Source: Microseira sp041929235
GTDB taxonomy: Bacteria; Cyanobacteriota; Cyanobacteriia; Cyanobacteriales; Aerosakkonemataceae
Direction of reading: 5' to 3'
Length of the DNA: 64,000 nucleotides
Assembly (NCBI RefSeq): GCF_041929235.1
Contig: NZ_JBHFNP010000183.1
Span: 1-64,000 of the forward strand
In this document: in pieces, positions 8,630 to 17,132 of the stretch
Position numbering within the stretch: position 1 is the first letter of the stretch
How the letters are laid out: each line of letters opens with the position of its first letter
Made by a program: the position numbers and the translations under genes
Notes under the pieces: generated by a model
Database searches by the model: none
Told to the model about the DNA's origin: nothing
Seen by the model: only the letters and a program-made list of their open reading frames with translations

Positions 8630-8769
8630 ATGACTGAAAAAACTAGATTCAGTTCAAAAAAGTAGGTAAAATAGCAAATCTAGCGGCTGAAGGAGATGCA
8701 GATGCTAGAACAGCCATTAAAATTATCAAGGAGGCACGTAAAAAACGTGAAAAGTGTAGTGGAAGATGA
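8630..8769 (+). pseudogene. Small basic protein gene with a frameshift in an A run
   Basis: ATG 8630 opens a short frame (MTEKTRFSSKK) that stops at a TAG after an A-run near 8656-8661. In the +1 frame the sequence continues smoothly for about 33 more codons with KVGKIANLAAEGDADARTAI and ends at TGA 8767-8769. The joined product would be a basic protein of about 46 residues, resembling small conserved proteins that begin with a FSSKKVxK-type pattern. A single A insertion would restore the frame, so this is either a sequencing slip in a homopolymer or a recent mutation. Confidence 0.5.
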
Positions 8770-9226
8770 ATTTATTTTTCCGATTGGCAGCATTTTAACA
8801 GAAGTATCAATCGTTGAAGATCGAGAATATGGCGGTAAGGATGTTTGTCTCGAGCAAGTCCAACTGAGTTTTCAAGATACAGCAGTTATCCTAAAACCGC
8901 TGGCGGATACTGATGAAATAGAGGTAGTTTTGGGATTGAATGCGATCGCTGATACCTCTGCTACTGCTTACGCACTAGAATCACCCAATGGGATAGCAGA
9001 AAAAAACCCAGAATGGAGCCATTCTTTTTTAGGTAAAAAGCTTCAAACAGTTTGGGTTTGTGAAAACGCTCAAGGGTATCGTGACCAAATTATTTTTGCA
9101 TTTGAGCAGTTACATCCAAGCATTGCGTTCGTTGCTGAATGTTCGGTTTTAAATGTTTTCCGCTTTGAACAAATACAGAAAGTTAATGAATCTTCAATTA
9201 AAAATCTGCAATCCAACGTAATCTAA
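8747..9226 (+). CDS. Hypothetical protein, possibly DUF6334-like
   Basis: About 160 residues. I choose GTG 8747 because an AAGGAGG Shine-Dalgarno lies upstream at 8728-8734 and because codons before it overlap the small gene at 8630-8769; an ATG at 8696 in the same frame is possible. The protein has no signal peptide or membrane segment. Its pattern (SFQDTAVILKPLADTDEIEV, then NPEWSHSFLGKKLQTVWVCENAQGY) reminds me of DUF6334 proteins, a family of unknown function, but I hold this loosely. Acidic and short, with immunity-protein-like size; no partner toxin is visible. Confidence 0.6.
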   Translation: MKSVVEDEFIFPIGSILTEVSIVEDREYGGKDVCLEQVQLSFQDTAVILKPLADTDEIEVVLGLNAIADTSATAYALESPNGIAEKNPEWSHSFLGKKLQTVWVCENAQGYRDQIIFAFEQLHPSIAFVAECSVLNVFRFEQIQKVNESSIKNLQSNVI

Positions 9227-9238
9227 GAGAGAAAACTC

Positions 9239-10135
9239 ATGAAAAATTCTCTTTTATGCCTTAGCTTATCTACTGCGGCTTTTTTCCTTAGCCTCGAAGC
9301 CAAAGCTTTTTCTATCCAAGAGCGACTAGAAATTAATCGGAATTCTTCGCCCTTGACCAATCTATTAGCGCAGCAATACGCTCGATATAGCTCGGAAAGG
9401 CAGTGTATGCATCCACTGGGGTCACCTATTATGCTTGGAATGCAAGGAGCAGCCCAAGACGCTTTGGTGGCTTGCGATCGCGCTCTGGCTAACTATCCCA
9501 ACAATACTCCTTCTCTCCTCAACGATACTTCTTATGTCTTGCAAAACCGAGCTAGAGCGTTGGAGGTTTTGGGTAGATTTGAAGAAGCGATCGCTACCTG
9601 GGATCGTCTAATCGCGATACAGCCTAATCGAGGATTCCAGTCTAATCGAGCCAATGCAGTCAGAGAACTACAAGGTTGGTCTGGATGGTCTTCATGGTAT
9701 GCTAACAATCCTAACAGGCCACTCCGAGTTTCTGATGCACAGGTAAGAGCGCTGACAGAAGCACTACGGTTAACATTAGTTAGTACTAATTTTACTCCAG
9801 GTAGGATACAAGATCCTTTATATACTGATTGGAAACAGACGCCAAGAAGAATTGCCTGGTTGTCTAGAAATTGCACCAAACGGGTAGTGTTACCGGAGCA
9901 AGTTGCCGCTAATCCTGCTCTGGCACGGTCAATTATAGAGTGCGCTGTGCGCGTGACACTGAATGAGGAGTACTACCAAAGCGGCAACAATGAGTTTGAG
10001 GCTGTTCGTCGTGCTGCATCCATGTTTGGACATAATACATCTAATTACAACAGTTTCCGTTTTATAGCTGAATTTTCTCAAAGGGCGCTCAACTTTTACC
10101 GACAGTTGCGTTCCAGTTCTTCTCCTCGACGCTAA
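9239..10135 (+). CDS. Exported TPR-repeat protein of unknown function
   Basis: 298 residues. The first 24 residues form a clear signal peptide ending in EAKAFS, so the protein is periplasmic or secreted. Residues about 75-135 contain TPR-like helices (ALVACDRALANYPNN, then RALEVLGRFEEAIATWDRLI). The C-terminal half is not recognised. The start ATG follows the previous gene by 12 nt with a GAGAG ribosome site, so the two may be co-transcribed. Confidence 0.75.
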   Translation: MKNSLLCLSLSTAAFFLSLEAKAFSIQERLEINRNSSPLTNLLAQQYARYSSERQCMHPLGSPIMLGMQGAAQDALVACDRALANYPNNTPSLLNDTSYVLQNRARALEVLGRFEEAIATWDRLIAIQPNRGFQSNRANAVRELQGWSGWSSWYANNPNRPLRVSDAQVRALTEALRLTLVSTNFTPGRIQDPLYTDWKQTPRRIAWLSRNCTKRVVLPEQVAANPALARSIIECAVRVTLNEEYYQSGNNEFEAVRRAASMFGHNTSNYNSFRFIAEFSQRALNFYRQLRSSSSPRR

Positions 10136-10181
10136 TCTATAAAAACGCTATAATTAGGTTAATCGAAAGTGGGTCAAAACG

Positions 10182-10403
10182 ATGTCAACAGTTTATCGTT
10201 TAAAAGCTAACGAACTTAATCATCATTTCTTAGAACAAATTAAAGCGGAGTTTGCAGATAAAGAGATTGAGATTGTTATTACAGAAGTTGATGAAACCGA
10301 ATATCTTTTACAAGAGAGCAACAAAAACAAACTATTGAAAGCTATTGACAATGTTAAAAAGCGTCAAAATTTAGTTGAAATTAATTTACAAGATTTGCAA
10401 TGA
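10182..10403 (+). CDS. Antitoxin of a YoeB-type toxin-antitoxin pair
   Basis: 73-residue acidic protein; its last four bases overlap the ATG of the following YoeB-like toxin remnant (ATGA arrangement), the standard layout of such pairs. The N-terminal part (MSTVYRLKANELNHHFLEQIKAEF) is of the type found in cyanobacterial antitoxins next to YoeB/Txe. It would bind the toxin and autoregulate the operon. Because the toxin is broken, the antitoxin may now be an orphan. Confidence 0.75.
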   Translation: MSTVYRLKANELNHHFLEQIKAEFADKEIEIVITEVDETEYLLQESNKNKLLKAIDNVKKRQNLVEINLQDLQ

Positions 10404-10664
10404 GCAGAAGAATTGTTTTTGAATCCTCTGCTTTTGCAGATTTTAATGAATGGGCAAAATTAGATAAAAAGATTTATCGCAAAATTGTTGAATTGATTAA
10501 GGATATAGACCGCTCGCCGTTTGAAGGATTGGGTAAACCCGAACCTCTGAAATACGAGTTAACTGTCTAGGTAAGGGCGCATTGATAATGAACATCGTTT
10601 AGTTTATCAAGTTACGGATGAAGAAATTGCGATCGCATATTGTAAAGATCGTAACATTGAATAG
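10400..10664 (+). pseudogene. yoeB: YoeB/Txe family mRNA interferase, frameshifted
   Basis: ATG 10400 starts a frame typical of YoeB (SRRIVFESSAFADFNEWAKLDKK...PFEGLGKPEPLKYEL), but it meets an in-frame TAG at 10568-10570 after 56 residues. The rest of the family sequence (RIDNEHRLVYQVTDEEIAIA, then YCKDRNIE) continues in another frame to TAG 10662. The C-terminal part, which holds the catalytic arginine/histidine/tyrosine region, is thus lost. The gene is inactive unless there is a sequencing error. Confidence 0.85.
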
Positions 10665-10683
10665 TGGTAAAGGGGCAATTTAT

Positions 10684-11790
10684 ATGTTAAAAAAAATAGA
10701 AATTCAAGGATATAAATCAATCAGAAATCTCAACATTGAATTAAAAAAAATCAATGTTTTAATCGGAGCCAACGGAGCCGGTAAGTCCAATTTTATTTCT
10801 TTTTTTAAATTATTAAGATGGATGATGCAAAATCCTGGTCAGATGCAGCTTTTTGTTGCTCAATCTGGAGGAGCAAACGCATTTTTGTTTGATGGCTCTG
10901 AAGTGACATCTCAAATAAAGGCAGAATTGAGTTTTGCGACAGATTCAGGTAGAAATGATTATTTTATGAGGCTTTTTCATGCTGCTTCAGATACATTAAT
11001 CTTTGCTGAAGAAAAGTATCGCTTTTCTAGCTCTAGTTACGATTCTTTAGCTGATTGGATATCTCTTGATTCAGGGCATCGAGAATCTAGATTAATCGAG
11101 AAAGCTAATCAAGGCGATAAAACTGCTAGATTTATTGTAAGTTTAATTCAAAAAGATTGTGTTGTTTATCAATTTCATAATACTTCAGATACAGCAAGAA
11201 TCAAAAGAAGATGGGATATAAATGACAATAGATATCTTAAGGAAGATGCTGCTAATTTAGCTCCCTTTCTATGGAGACTGCGCGAATATGAACCTAAATC
11301 TTATTTGAGAATTGTTGCAACAATCCGACAAATCGCTCCTTTCTTTGCTGATTTTGTTTTAGAACCTGTTGGCAATAGTGTAATTTTACAATGGCAAGAA
11401 TACAAGACAGATACGATCTTTAGTTCTCATCAAGCATCAGATGGAACTTTAAGAACAATGTCATTGATTGCATTACTTTTACAACCAGAATCACAACTTC
11501 CTGATGCAATCATTCTCGACGAACCGGAATTAGGGCTACACCCTTATGCAATTAACATTATTGCCGAATTAATGCAGAGTATTTCTCATATTACCCAAAT
11601 TATTTTGGCGACTCAATCAACAAATTTGATTGATTATTTCGAGCCAGAAGATATTATTGTTGTAGAACGTCGAGAAAGAGAATCTTTGTTTCGCAGATTA
11701 GATACCGAAAGATTACACGAATGGCTTGAAGATTATTCTTTGTCAGAACTTTTGCAAAAAAATGTTATTGGAGGTACACCCAGTAAATGA
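10684..11790 (+). CDS. AAA family ATPase (OLD/RloA-like) of a two-gene module
   Basis: ATPase of the ABC/AAA_21 class, 368 residues from ATG 10684 (earlier in-frame starts lie inside the toxin remnant). Walker A is GANGAGKS at residues 28-35 after the usual I-E-x-Q-G-Y-K-S-I start; Walker B is AIILDEPELGLHP with an ABC-like D-loop, followed by the IILATQSTNLI H-loop equivalent in which the usual His position is Gln. The stop overlaps the next gene's ATG by 4 nt. Such ATPases paired with TOPRIM-like partners act in phage-defence modules (for example PARIS-type and RloA-type systems). Confidence 0.88.
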   Translation: MLKKIEIQGYKSIRNLNIELKKINVLIGANGAGKSNFISFFKLLRWMMQNPGQMQLFVAQSGGANAFLFDGSEVTSQIKAELSFATDSGRNDYFMRLFHAASDTLIFAEEKYRFSSSSYDSLADWISLDSGHRESRLIEKANQGDKTARFIVSLIQKDCVVYQFHNTSDTARIKRRWDINDNRYLKEDAANLAPFLWRLREYEPKSYLRIVATIRQIAPFFADFVLEPVGNSVILQWQEYKTDTIFSSHQASDGTLRTMSLIALLLQPESQLPDAIILDEPELGLHPYAINIIAELMQSISHITQIILATQSTNLIDYFEPEDIIVVERRERESLFRRLDTERLHEWLEDYSLSELLQKNVIGGTPSK

Positions 11791-12464
11791 TTAGGCTACA
11801 TATAATTGCCGAAGGACCGACAGAAGAAACATTTATTAGGGATTTGCTGAGCGAACATTTAGGAGGCTTTAATATTTCCACTGATGTCCGCCGTGTCAAT
11901 CCCGGTAGCAAGCCTAAAAGATCTAAAGCAGATAGAGGTGGCGTTTTAAATTATGAAAATGCCAAAAAAGATATTCAGCGCTGGTTAAGAGAAGATAAAA
12001 ATAAAGATGCGCGTTTCACAAGTATGTTTGATTTGTATGCTTTACCTAATAATTTTCCTGGTTTTGATGAAGCAAAAAAATATAGCAAACCCTATGAAAA
12101 AGTTGAATATTTGGAACAAGCTTTTGGATTGGATATCAACGATTATAGATTTTTGCCTTATATCCAACTTCACGAATTTGAAGCCTTAATCTTATCAGAA
12201 CCATCTAAATTAAATAATATTTTTGTAGGATATGAAGAAGCAATTGATCAATTAGTTCAAAAATGCGAGGGGTATGAGTCTCCAGAATTAATTAATGAAG
12301 GCCAAACTACTGCCCCATCCAAGAGAATCATTCAAGCTATTCCAGGATATAGTAAAATATCTGATGGTTTAACAATAGTGCAAAGTATCGGCTTAGATAA
12401 TATTCGCAGTAAATGCCATCATTTTAATCAATGGATAGCTAGACTGGAAAATTTGCAACTTTGA
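11787..12464 (+). CDS. DUF4276 family protein (TOPRIM-like), partner of the AAA ATPase
   Basis: 225 residues with the DUF4276 hallmarks: an EGPTEETF motif at residues 9-16, the FTSMFDLYALPNNFPG segment (about 77-92), the YIQLHEFEALILSEP segment (about 124-138) and SPELINEG...PSKRI near 170-185. The EGxTE and DLYALP acidic patches are those of a TOPRIM-like fold, so metal-dependent nuclease activity is plausible. It overlaps the ATPase gene by 4 nt. The pair looks like a defence or genome-maintenance module; this role is inferred from family context. Confidence 0.88.
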   Translation: MIRLHIIAEGPTEETFIRDLLSEHLGGFNISTDVRRVNPGSKPKRSKADRGGVLNYENAKKDIQRWLREDKNKDARFTSMFDLYALPNNFPGFDEAKKYSKPYEKVEYLEQAFGLDINDYRFLPYIQLHEFEALILSEPSKLNNIFVGYEEAIDQLVQKCEGYESPELINEGQTTAPSKRIIQAIPGYSKISDGLTIVQSIGLDNIRSKCHHFNQWIARLENLQL

Positions 12465-12476
12465 TTCTGATAGCAA

Positions 12477-12501
12477 GTAGGGTGAGTAATCCTCACCCTA
12501 C
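12477..12501. terminator. Bidirectional terminator between convergent genes
   Basis: A 10-bp stem (GTAGGGTGAG pairing with CTCACCCTAC) sits midway in the 45-bp gap between the convergent DUF4276 and acs genes, with a T-rich tract after it on the plus strand (TATTTTAATT). Confidence 0.75.
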
Positions 12502-12509
12502 TATTTTAA

Positions 12510-14477
12510 TTAAGCACCTTCGCGCAATCTATCTAACACGGTGCGATCTTCCAAGGTTGAAGTATCGCCAGAAACTTCTTGTCCCGCCGCTAAATTTCGC
12601 AATAATCGCCGCATAATTTTACCCGAACGAGTCTTAGGTAATGCATCGGTAAAGCGAATTTCACCAGGACGCGCGATCGCACCAATTTCACTCACTACAT
12701 GTTGCTTCAGTTGCTTATTCAATTCCTCGGTCGCTTTTTGATTACCTTCCAAGGTGACAAATGCAACGATATCTTCCCCTTTCAAGTCATCTGGTTTCCC
12801 TACAACCGCTGCTTCAGCTACCGCCGGGTGGGACACTAACGCCGATTCAATTTCCATCGTTCCTAAACGATGTCCGGCGACGTTAATTACATCATCGACG
12901 CGCCCCATTACCCAGAAATAACCATCTTCATCGCGACGCGCCCCATCTCCAGCAAAGTAGAAATATTGCCCATCTTTGGGGGGAATGTGTTCCCAATATG
13001 TGCGACGGAACCGATCTGGATCGCCGTAAATTGTCCGCATCATACCAGGCCAAGGATGTTTTACGGCTAAATATCCACCTTCATTATTGGGGACTGAGTT
13101 GCCATCTAAATCGACAATTTCTGCCAGAACTCCGGGGAAAGGACGAGTTGCAGAACCGGGTTTTGTCGGAATTGCACCGGGTAATGGGGTAATCATAATT
13201 CCCCCAGTTTCGGTTTGCCACCAAGTATCGACAATCGGACAGCGTTCCCCACCAATTATCCGGTAATACCACATCCAAGCTTCTGGGTTAATCGGTTCTC
13301 CCACCGTTCCCAGTAATCTTAAAGAAGACAAATTCCGCGACTTGGGATGGTGTTCCCCCATCTTAATAAATGCCCGAATTGCGGTTGGTGCGGTATAGAA
13401 AATAGTGACGCCGTATTTTTCAATTACATCCCAAAAACAACCGGGATTCGATGCCCGCGGCGCACCCTCATACATCACAGTTGTCGCACCGTTGGATAAG
13501 GGGCCGTAAACAATATAACTGTGTCCGGTAATCCAACCAACATCGGCGGTACACCAATATACATCGGTATCTTGAATATCGAAAATCCATTTGGTGGTCA
13601 TGTGAGTGTAAAGGTTATAACCACCCGTTGTATGCACCACCCCTTTTGGCTTGCCGGTACTACCAGAAGTGTAGAGAATGAACAACATATCCTCGCTGTC
13701 CATCGGTTCAGCGGGACAATCTGCGCCAACGCCTTGCTTTAAATCGTGCCACCAATGGTCGCGCCCCGGTTCCATGTAGATTTGCTGTCCGGTGCGCTTA
13801 ACTACCAAAACATCCTTGACATTTGGCACGCCTTCTGCTACCGCTTTATCGACTTGGTCTTTGAGCGGAACGATCGCATCCTTTCTCCATCCCCCATCTG
13901 CTGTAATCACCATTTTGGCTTGTCCGTCGATCAGGCGATCGCGCAACGCTTCCGCACTAAATCCGCCAAACACCACCGTATGGGGTGCGCCAATTCTGGC
14001 ACAAGCTAACATTGCGATCGCTGCTTCTGGAATCATCGGCATGTAGATGCCGATGCGATCGCCTTTCTGCACCCCCAGTCCTTTTAGCACGTTCGCCATC
14101 TGGCAAACTTCCCGATGCAATTGCGCATAGGTGAGAGTCCGCGAATCCCCCGGTTCCCCTTCCCAAATCAACGCCGCCTTATTTTTGCGCCAGGTTGTGA
14201 GATGTCTGTCAAGACAGTTGTAAGAAATATTAATCTTGCCGTTGGCGAACCACTTAGCAAACGGCGGTTGCCAGTCGAGAACGGTATCCCACTTTTGGAA
14301 CCAGTGCAACTCAGTTTCAGCCAATTGGGCCCAGAATTTCAACGGATCGGCCTTAGCGCGTTCGTAGAGTTGCTCGTAGTCCTCTAAACTCTTGATATGC
14401 GCTTTTTGGGAAAATTCCCCACTCGGCTGGAATAGACGTTTTTCTTGAAGAATGGATTCAATCGTCGATTGTGACAT
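12510..14477 (-). CDS. acs: Acetyl-CoA synthetase (AMP-forming)
   Basis: About 655 residues from ATG 14477 (an in-frame ATG at 14555 would add 26 unlikely residues). Makes acetyl-CoA from acetate, ATP and CoA through an acetyl-adenylate. Seen: the ANL-family P-loop YTSGSTGKPKG, the TWWQTETGG motif, YFAGDGARRDEDGYFWVMGR hinge region and the C-terminal PKTRSGKIMRR in which the final lysine is the catalytic and acetylation-regulated residue. Length and motifs match the bacterial enzyme throughout. It is transcribed alone, convergent with the DUF4276 gene and divergent from the FAD monooxygenase gene. Confidence 0.97.
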   Translation of the reverse strand: MSQSTIESILQEKRLFQPSGEFSQKAHIKSLEDYEQLYERAKADPLKFWAQLAETELHWFQKWDTVLDWQPPFAKWFANGKINISYNCLDRHLTTWRKNKAALIWEGEPGDSRTLTYAQLHREVCQMANVLKGLGVQKGDRIGIYMPMIPEAAIAMLACARIGAPHTVVFGGFSAEALRDRLIDGQAKMVITADGGWRKDAIVPLKDQVDKAVAEGVPNVKDVLVVKRTGQQIYMEPGRDHWWHDLKQGVGADCPAEPMDSEDMLFILYTSGSTGKPKGVVHTTGGYNLYTHMTTKWIFDIQDTDVYWCTADVGWITGHSYIVYGPLSNGATTVMYEGAPRASNPGCFWDVIEKYGVTIFYTAPTAIRAFIKMGEHHPKSRNLSSLRLLGTVGEPINPEAWMWYYRIIGGERCPIVDTWWQTETGGIMITPLPGAIPTKPGSATRPFPGVLAEIVDLDGNSVPNNEGGYLAVKHPWPGMMRTIYGDPDRFRRTYWEHIPPKDGQYFYFAGDGARRDEDGYFWVMGRVDDVINVAGHRLGTMEIESALVSHPAVAEAAVVGKPDDLKGEDIVAFVTLEGNQKATEELNKQLKQHVVSEIGAIARPGEIRFTDALPKTRSGKIMRRLLRNLAAGQEVSGDTSTLEDRTVLDRLREGA

Positions 14478-14601
14478 AGTGCAAAAGTTAGGTTTCAGGC
14501 TTGTGACCGGAAATACATTTCCTAACATACTGGCTTCCCGGATGGCATTAGTCAAAGAAAATCTTTATTTTTATCAAGTTTCAGAATCCCAATAGGGTAG
14601 A

Positions 14602-16086
14602 GTGACGATAGGGCAGTCGAATATGGTTACAGCAAAGGAAACTAACTGTTTGAGCCGAAATGTATTGATTGTTGGGGGAGGCCCAGCCGGACTTGCCACT
14701 GCATTAATGCTAGCCAAGCAGGGATGGACAAATGTGACCGTCCTGGAGAAACGTCCTGCGGCTGATTACTACGAGCCAGATAAATCATTTAATTATCTCA
14801 TTGATGGTCGGGGTCAAAAATTGACCGATTGGCTTGGACTCACGGAGAAGATATCAAAAATCGGCGTTCCTAGTACAGAATTCTATTTAACGCTGATTAA
14901 ACCAAATGGCAGCCGCAAAACATTTAAAGTACCTATCGCAGATCCAAAACGGAAAACTGCCTACTGGTTACCGCGCAGAGCATTTGTGTTATTGCTATAC
15001 CAGGAAATTGAACAAAATTGGCAAGGCTGCATCACCGTGCTGTTCAATAGCAAATGCAGAGAAATTAGCAAGATAGCCGAGTCGGAAAAACTCCAAGTTG
15101 TTGCTGAAACAGATAACAACAATTTGGTTAAATTTGAGCCAGATCTTTTAGTGGGTTGTGATGGCTTTAACTCGATTGTCCGCAACACCTTGAAAGAGTG
15201 GGACGACTCTGCATCAGACAGATTTGAGATGAAATGTTTTCCCTCGCCCAGTGCAGGGCTGAGGTATAAAGTGTTAAGCCTACCGCCAAACTTTCCTCTC
15301 GATCCGAGTGGCAAGGAACAGTCAAAATGTGAAATGGCCTACGCGATTCGTGGAGCTTTTCGAGGTCGCAAGCAAGCCGTATCTCTGGGTTTGCTACCGC
15401 TGAAAAATCCAGATGAACCTCGTAGTGCCAATATCATTACATGGCCTGACCATAAAATATGGGAATTGAAAAGTGGTGAGGAGGTGTACGAATTTTTTGA
15501 GAAAGCCTTCCCACAATTGCCTATAAGCCAAATCCTATCGCCGGAAGAAGCCGATCGATTTGCCAAAAGTGAAGGTGGAAAATTTCCTACTCCTCAATAC
15601 TGTTCTGGATTGTACTTTGTAAGCGACTCTATTGGCAGTGCTAGTGTAGTACTCTTGGGAGATGCGATTCATTGCTTTCCTCCAGATATCGGACAAGGAG
15701 TGAATTCAGCATTGGAGGATGTATTTGTCCTGAATGAGGCAATTTCTAGGAGCAACAGCAATCTCTCAGTTGCCTTGCCTTTATACGAATCTTTGCGCTT
15801 TCCTGATGTCAAAGCTTTAATCCGTCTGGCTCAAATTGCTTTTCCTTGGCAGTATAACCAAGCTCCGCTTCGTAGAGCGCTGTGGAATGTCAACTTTTTT
15901 TTCCGACTTCTACTCAGTCGTGCGCTGCCCTACATTTTTAGTCCTCCAGCTTTCTTCCTGATCCAAAACCATCAACTTTCTTACCAGGAAATCTTAGCCA
16001 AGGTTCAACGTACCACTCAGAACATTTTGGTACTTGGTTTTATGCTTATTTGTGGGTTTTTAGCTATAGTACTTCTCAGGCAGTAG
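14602..16086 (+). CDS. FAD-dependent monooxygenase, kynurenine 3-monooxygenase-like
   Basis: 494 residues from GTG 14602, or 487 from ATG 14623. It has the Rossmann GGGPAGLATALMLAKQG FAD loop near residues 24-40, the DG motif region (LLVGCDGFNSIVR) and the second FAD motif GDAIHCFPPDIGQGVNSALED. The C-terminal 20 residues form a transmembrane helix, as in kynurenine 3-monooxygenase, so it is probably membrane-anchored. Such flavoproteins hydroxylate aromatic substrates with NAD(P)H and oxygen. The exact substrate is open; no other tryptophan-degradation gene is present nearby. Confidence 0.85.
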   Translation: MTIGQSNMVTAKETNCLSRNVLIVGGGPAGLATALMLAKQGWTNVTVLEKRPAADYYEPDKSFNYLIDGRGQKLTDWLGLTEKISKIGVPSTEFYLTLIKPNGSRKTFKVPIADPKRKTAYWLPRRAFVLLLYQEIEQNWQGCITVLFNSKCREISKIAESEKLQVVAETDNNNLVKFEPDLLVGCDGFNSIVRNTLKEWDDSASDRFEMKCFPSPSAGLRYKVLSLPPNFPLDPSGKEQSKCEMAYAIRGAFRGRKQAVSLGLLPLKNPDEPRSANIITWPDHKIWELKSGEEVYEFFEKAFPQLPISQILSPEEADRFAKSEGGKFPTPQYCSGLYFVSDSIGSASVVLLGDAIHCFPPDIGQGVNSALEDVFVLNEAISRSNSNLSVALPLYESLRFPDVKALIRLAQIAFPWQYNQAPLRRALWNVNFFFRLLLSRALPYIFSPPAFFLIQNHQLSYQEILAKVQRTTQNILVLGFMLICGFLAIVLLRQ

Positions 16087-16672
16087 GTTTTTGGCAATAA
16101 AATTTTGCTCGCTTTGTCACGCACCAAACTTTTTCCGGTTCAATTAGCGCTAGGGATACTTTTTTTACGATACTTGGAGAGTGGAGCGCCCTAGGCGAAG
16201 GAAATATTTTGTTTTGCGGGTGTGGGCGATCGCGAGTGCGTGCCTCTGGCATATCGCTCCCTGGCGGCTAGTAATGTTTTTATCCGTCCGCTGCAACAAG
16301 ATTGTGATGCGGCGATCCCTTGAACCTTAGGTGTCCATTTTTTCCCTCACCCGATCTACGCTCATCTCTTGCTTTAGGTACATCATACCATCTATTGTTT
16401 ATATAATATACGTGAGAATTGCTCGGCAAGACCCCAGTTAACTACCAAAAGTAATGCGTCTGTCAATAACATCCTGCGAGTTTTATCAATGGCTGAAAAA
16501 AGCAACGCCCTTTCTGACTATTGATGCCCAGTTATCCGGTCTTCTGTCGAGAAGTTCTCGAAATGAAGCGAGCGCGGCTTTACCCGGACTCCCTGCCAAG
16601 AGCGCTGCCTATCAGAAATAATGTATTTTTTCAAATCTAATTACAGTCACCCTAACCCAAGAGGCAAATCCC
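16087..16672. other. 586-bp spacer upstream of the mrp operon
   Basis: No gene is supported. It includes a half copy of the GTCACGCACCAAACTTT repeat (about 16115; fuller copy at 26503-26540), HIP1 sites, and an AT-rich stretch TTTATATAATATA (about 16398-16410) that could serve as a promoter -10 region for the mrp genes, though no good -35 box is seen. Confidence 0.5.
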
Positions 16673-17008
16673 GTGTTAGAAGCATTCGTATTCGCAACAG
16701 TATTGTGCGGATTTTTCGGCATCATCTTGAAAAAGAACCTGGTGATGAAGATCGTCTCTATGGATGTGATGAGTACGGGGGTAATCGCCTATTACGTGCT
16801 GATTGCATCGCGAGTTGGCTTATTCACACCAATCCTTGGCAAGGCCAAAAATGTTGAGTACGCCGATCCGGTTCCCCAGGCGGTGATATTGACGGCGATT
16901 GTAATCGGCTTTTCGATTCAAGCGTTAATGCTGGTCGGTGTCATGAAGCTGTCACGGGATAATCCGACATTGGAAACCAACGAGATCGAGAAAAACAATA
17001 CGCCTTGA
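16673..17008 (+). CDS. mrpC: Mrp-type Na+/H+ antiporter subunit C (NuoK-like)
   Basis: 111 residues from GTG 16673. Three hydrophobic helices (about 1-20, 26-48 and 70-92) in NuoK/MrpC arrangement, with LVMKIVSMDVMSTGVIAYY as the characteristic middle segment. It would be a small membrane subunit of the multisubunit cation/proton antiporter. It begins the operon; 124 bp separate it from mrpD, an unusual gap for this operon. Confidence 0.88.
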   Translation: MLEAFVFATVLCGFFGIILKKNLVMKIVSMDVMSTGVIAYYVLIASRVGLFTPILGKAKNVEYADPVPQAVILTAIVIGFSIQALMLVGVMKLSRDNPTLETNEIEKNNTP

Positions 17009-17132
17009 TCGAGAAGACGCTCTGATGCGGAGAAGGGGAGACGCGGAGTGCGACCATTCCCTAGATCTAAGTTCGTAATTTTAAAACAGGTTTTTAGATG
17101 GTGGTTTGCTAACTCCGGTGAGGTTTTAGTTG

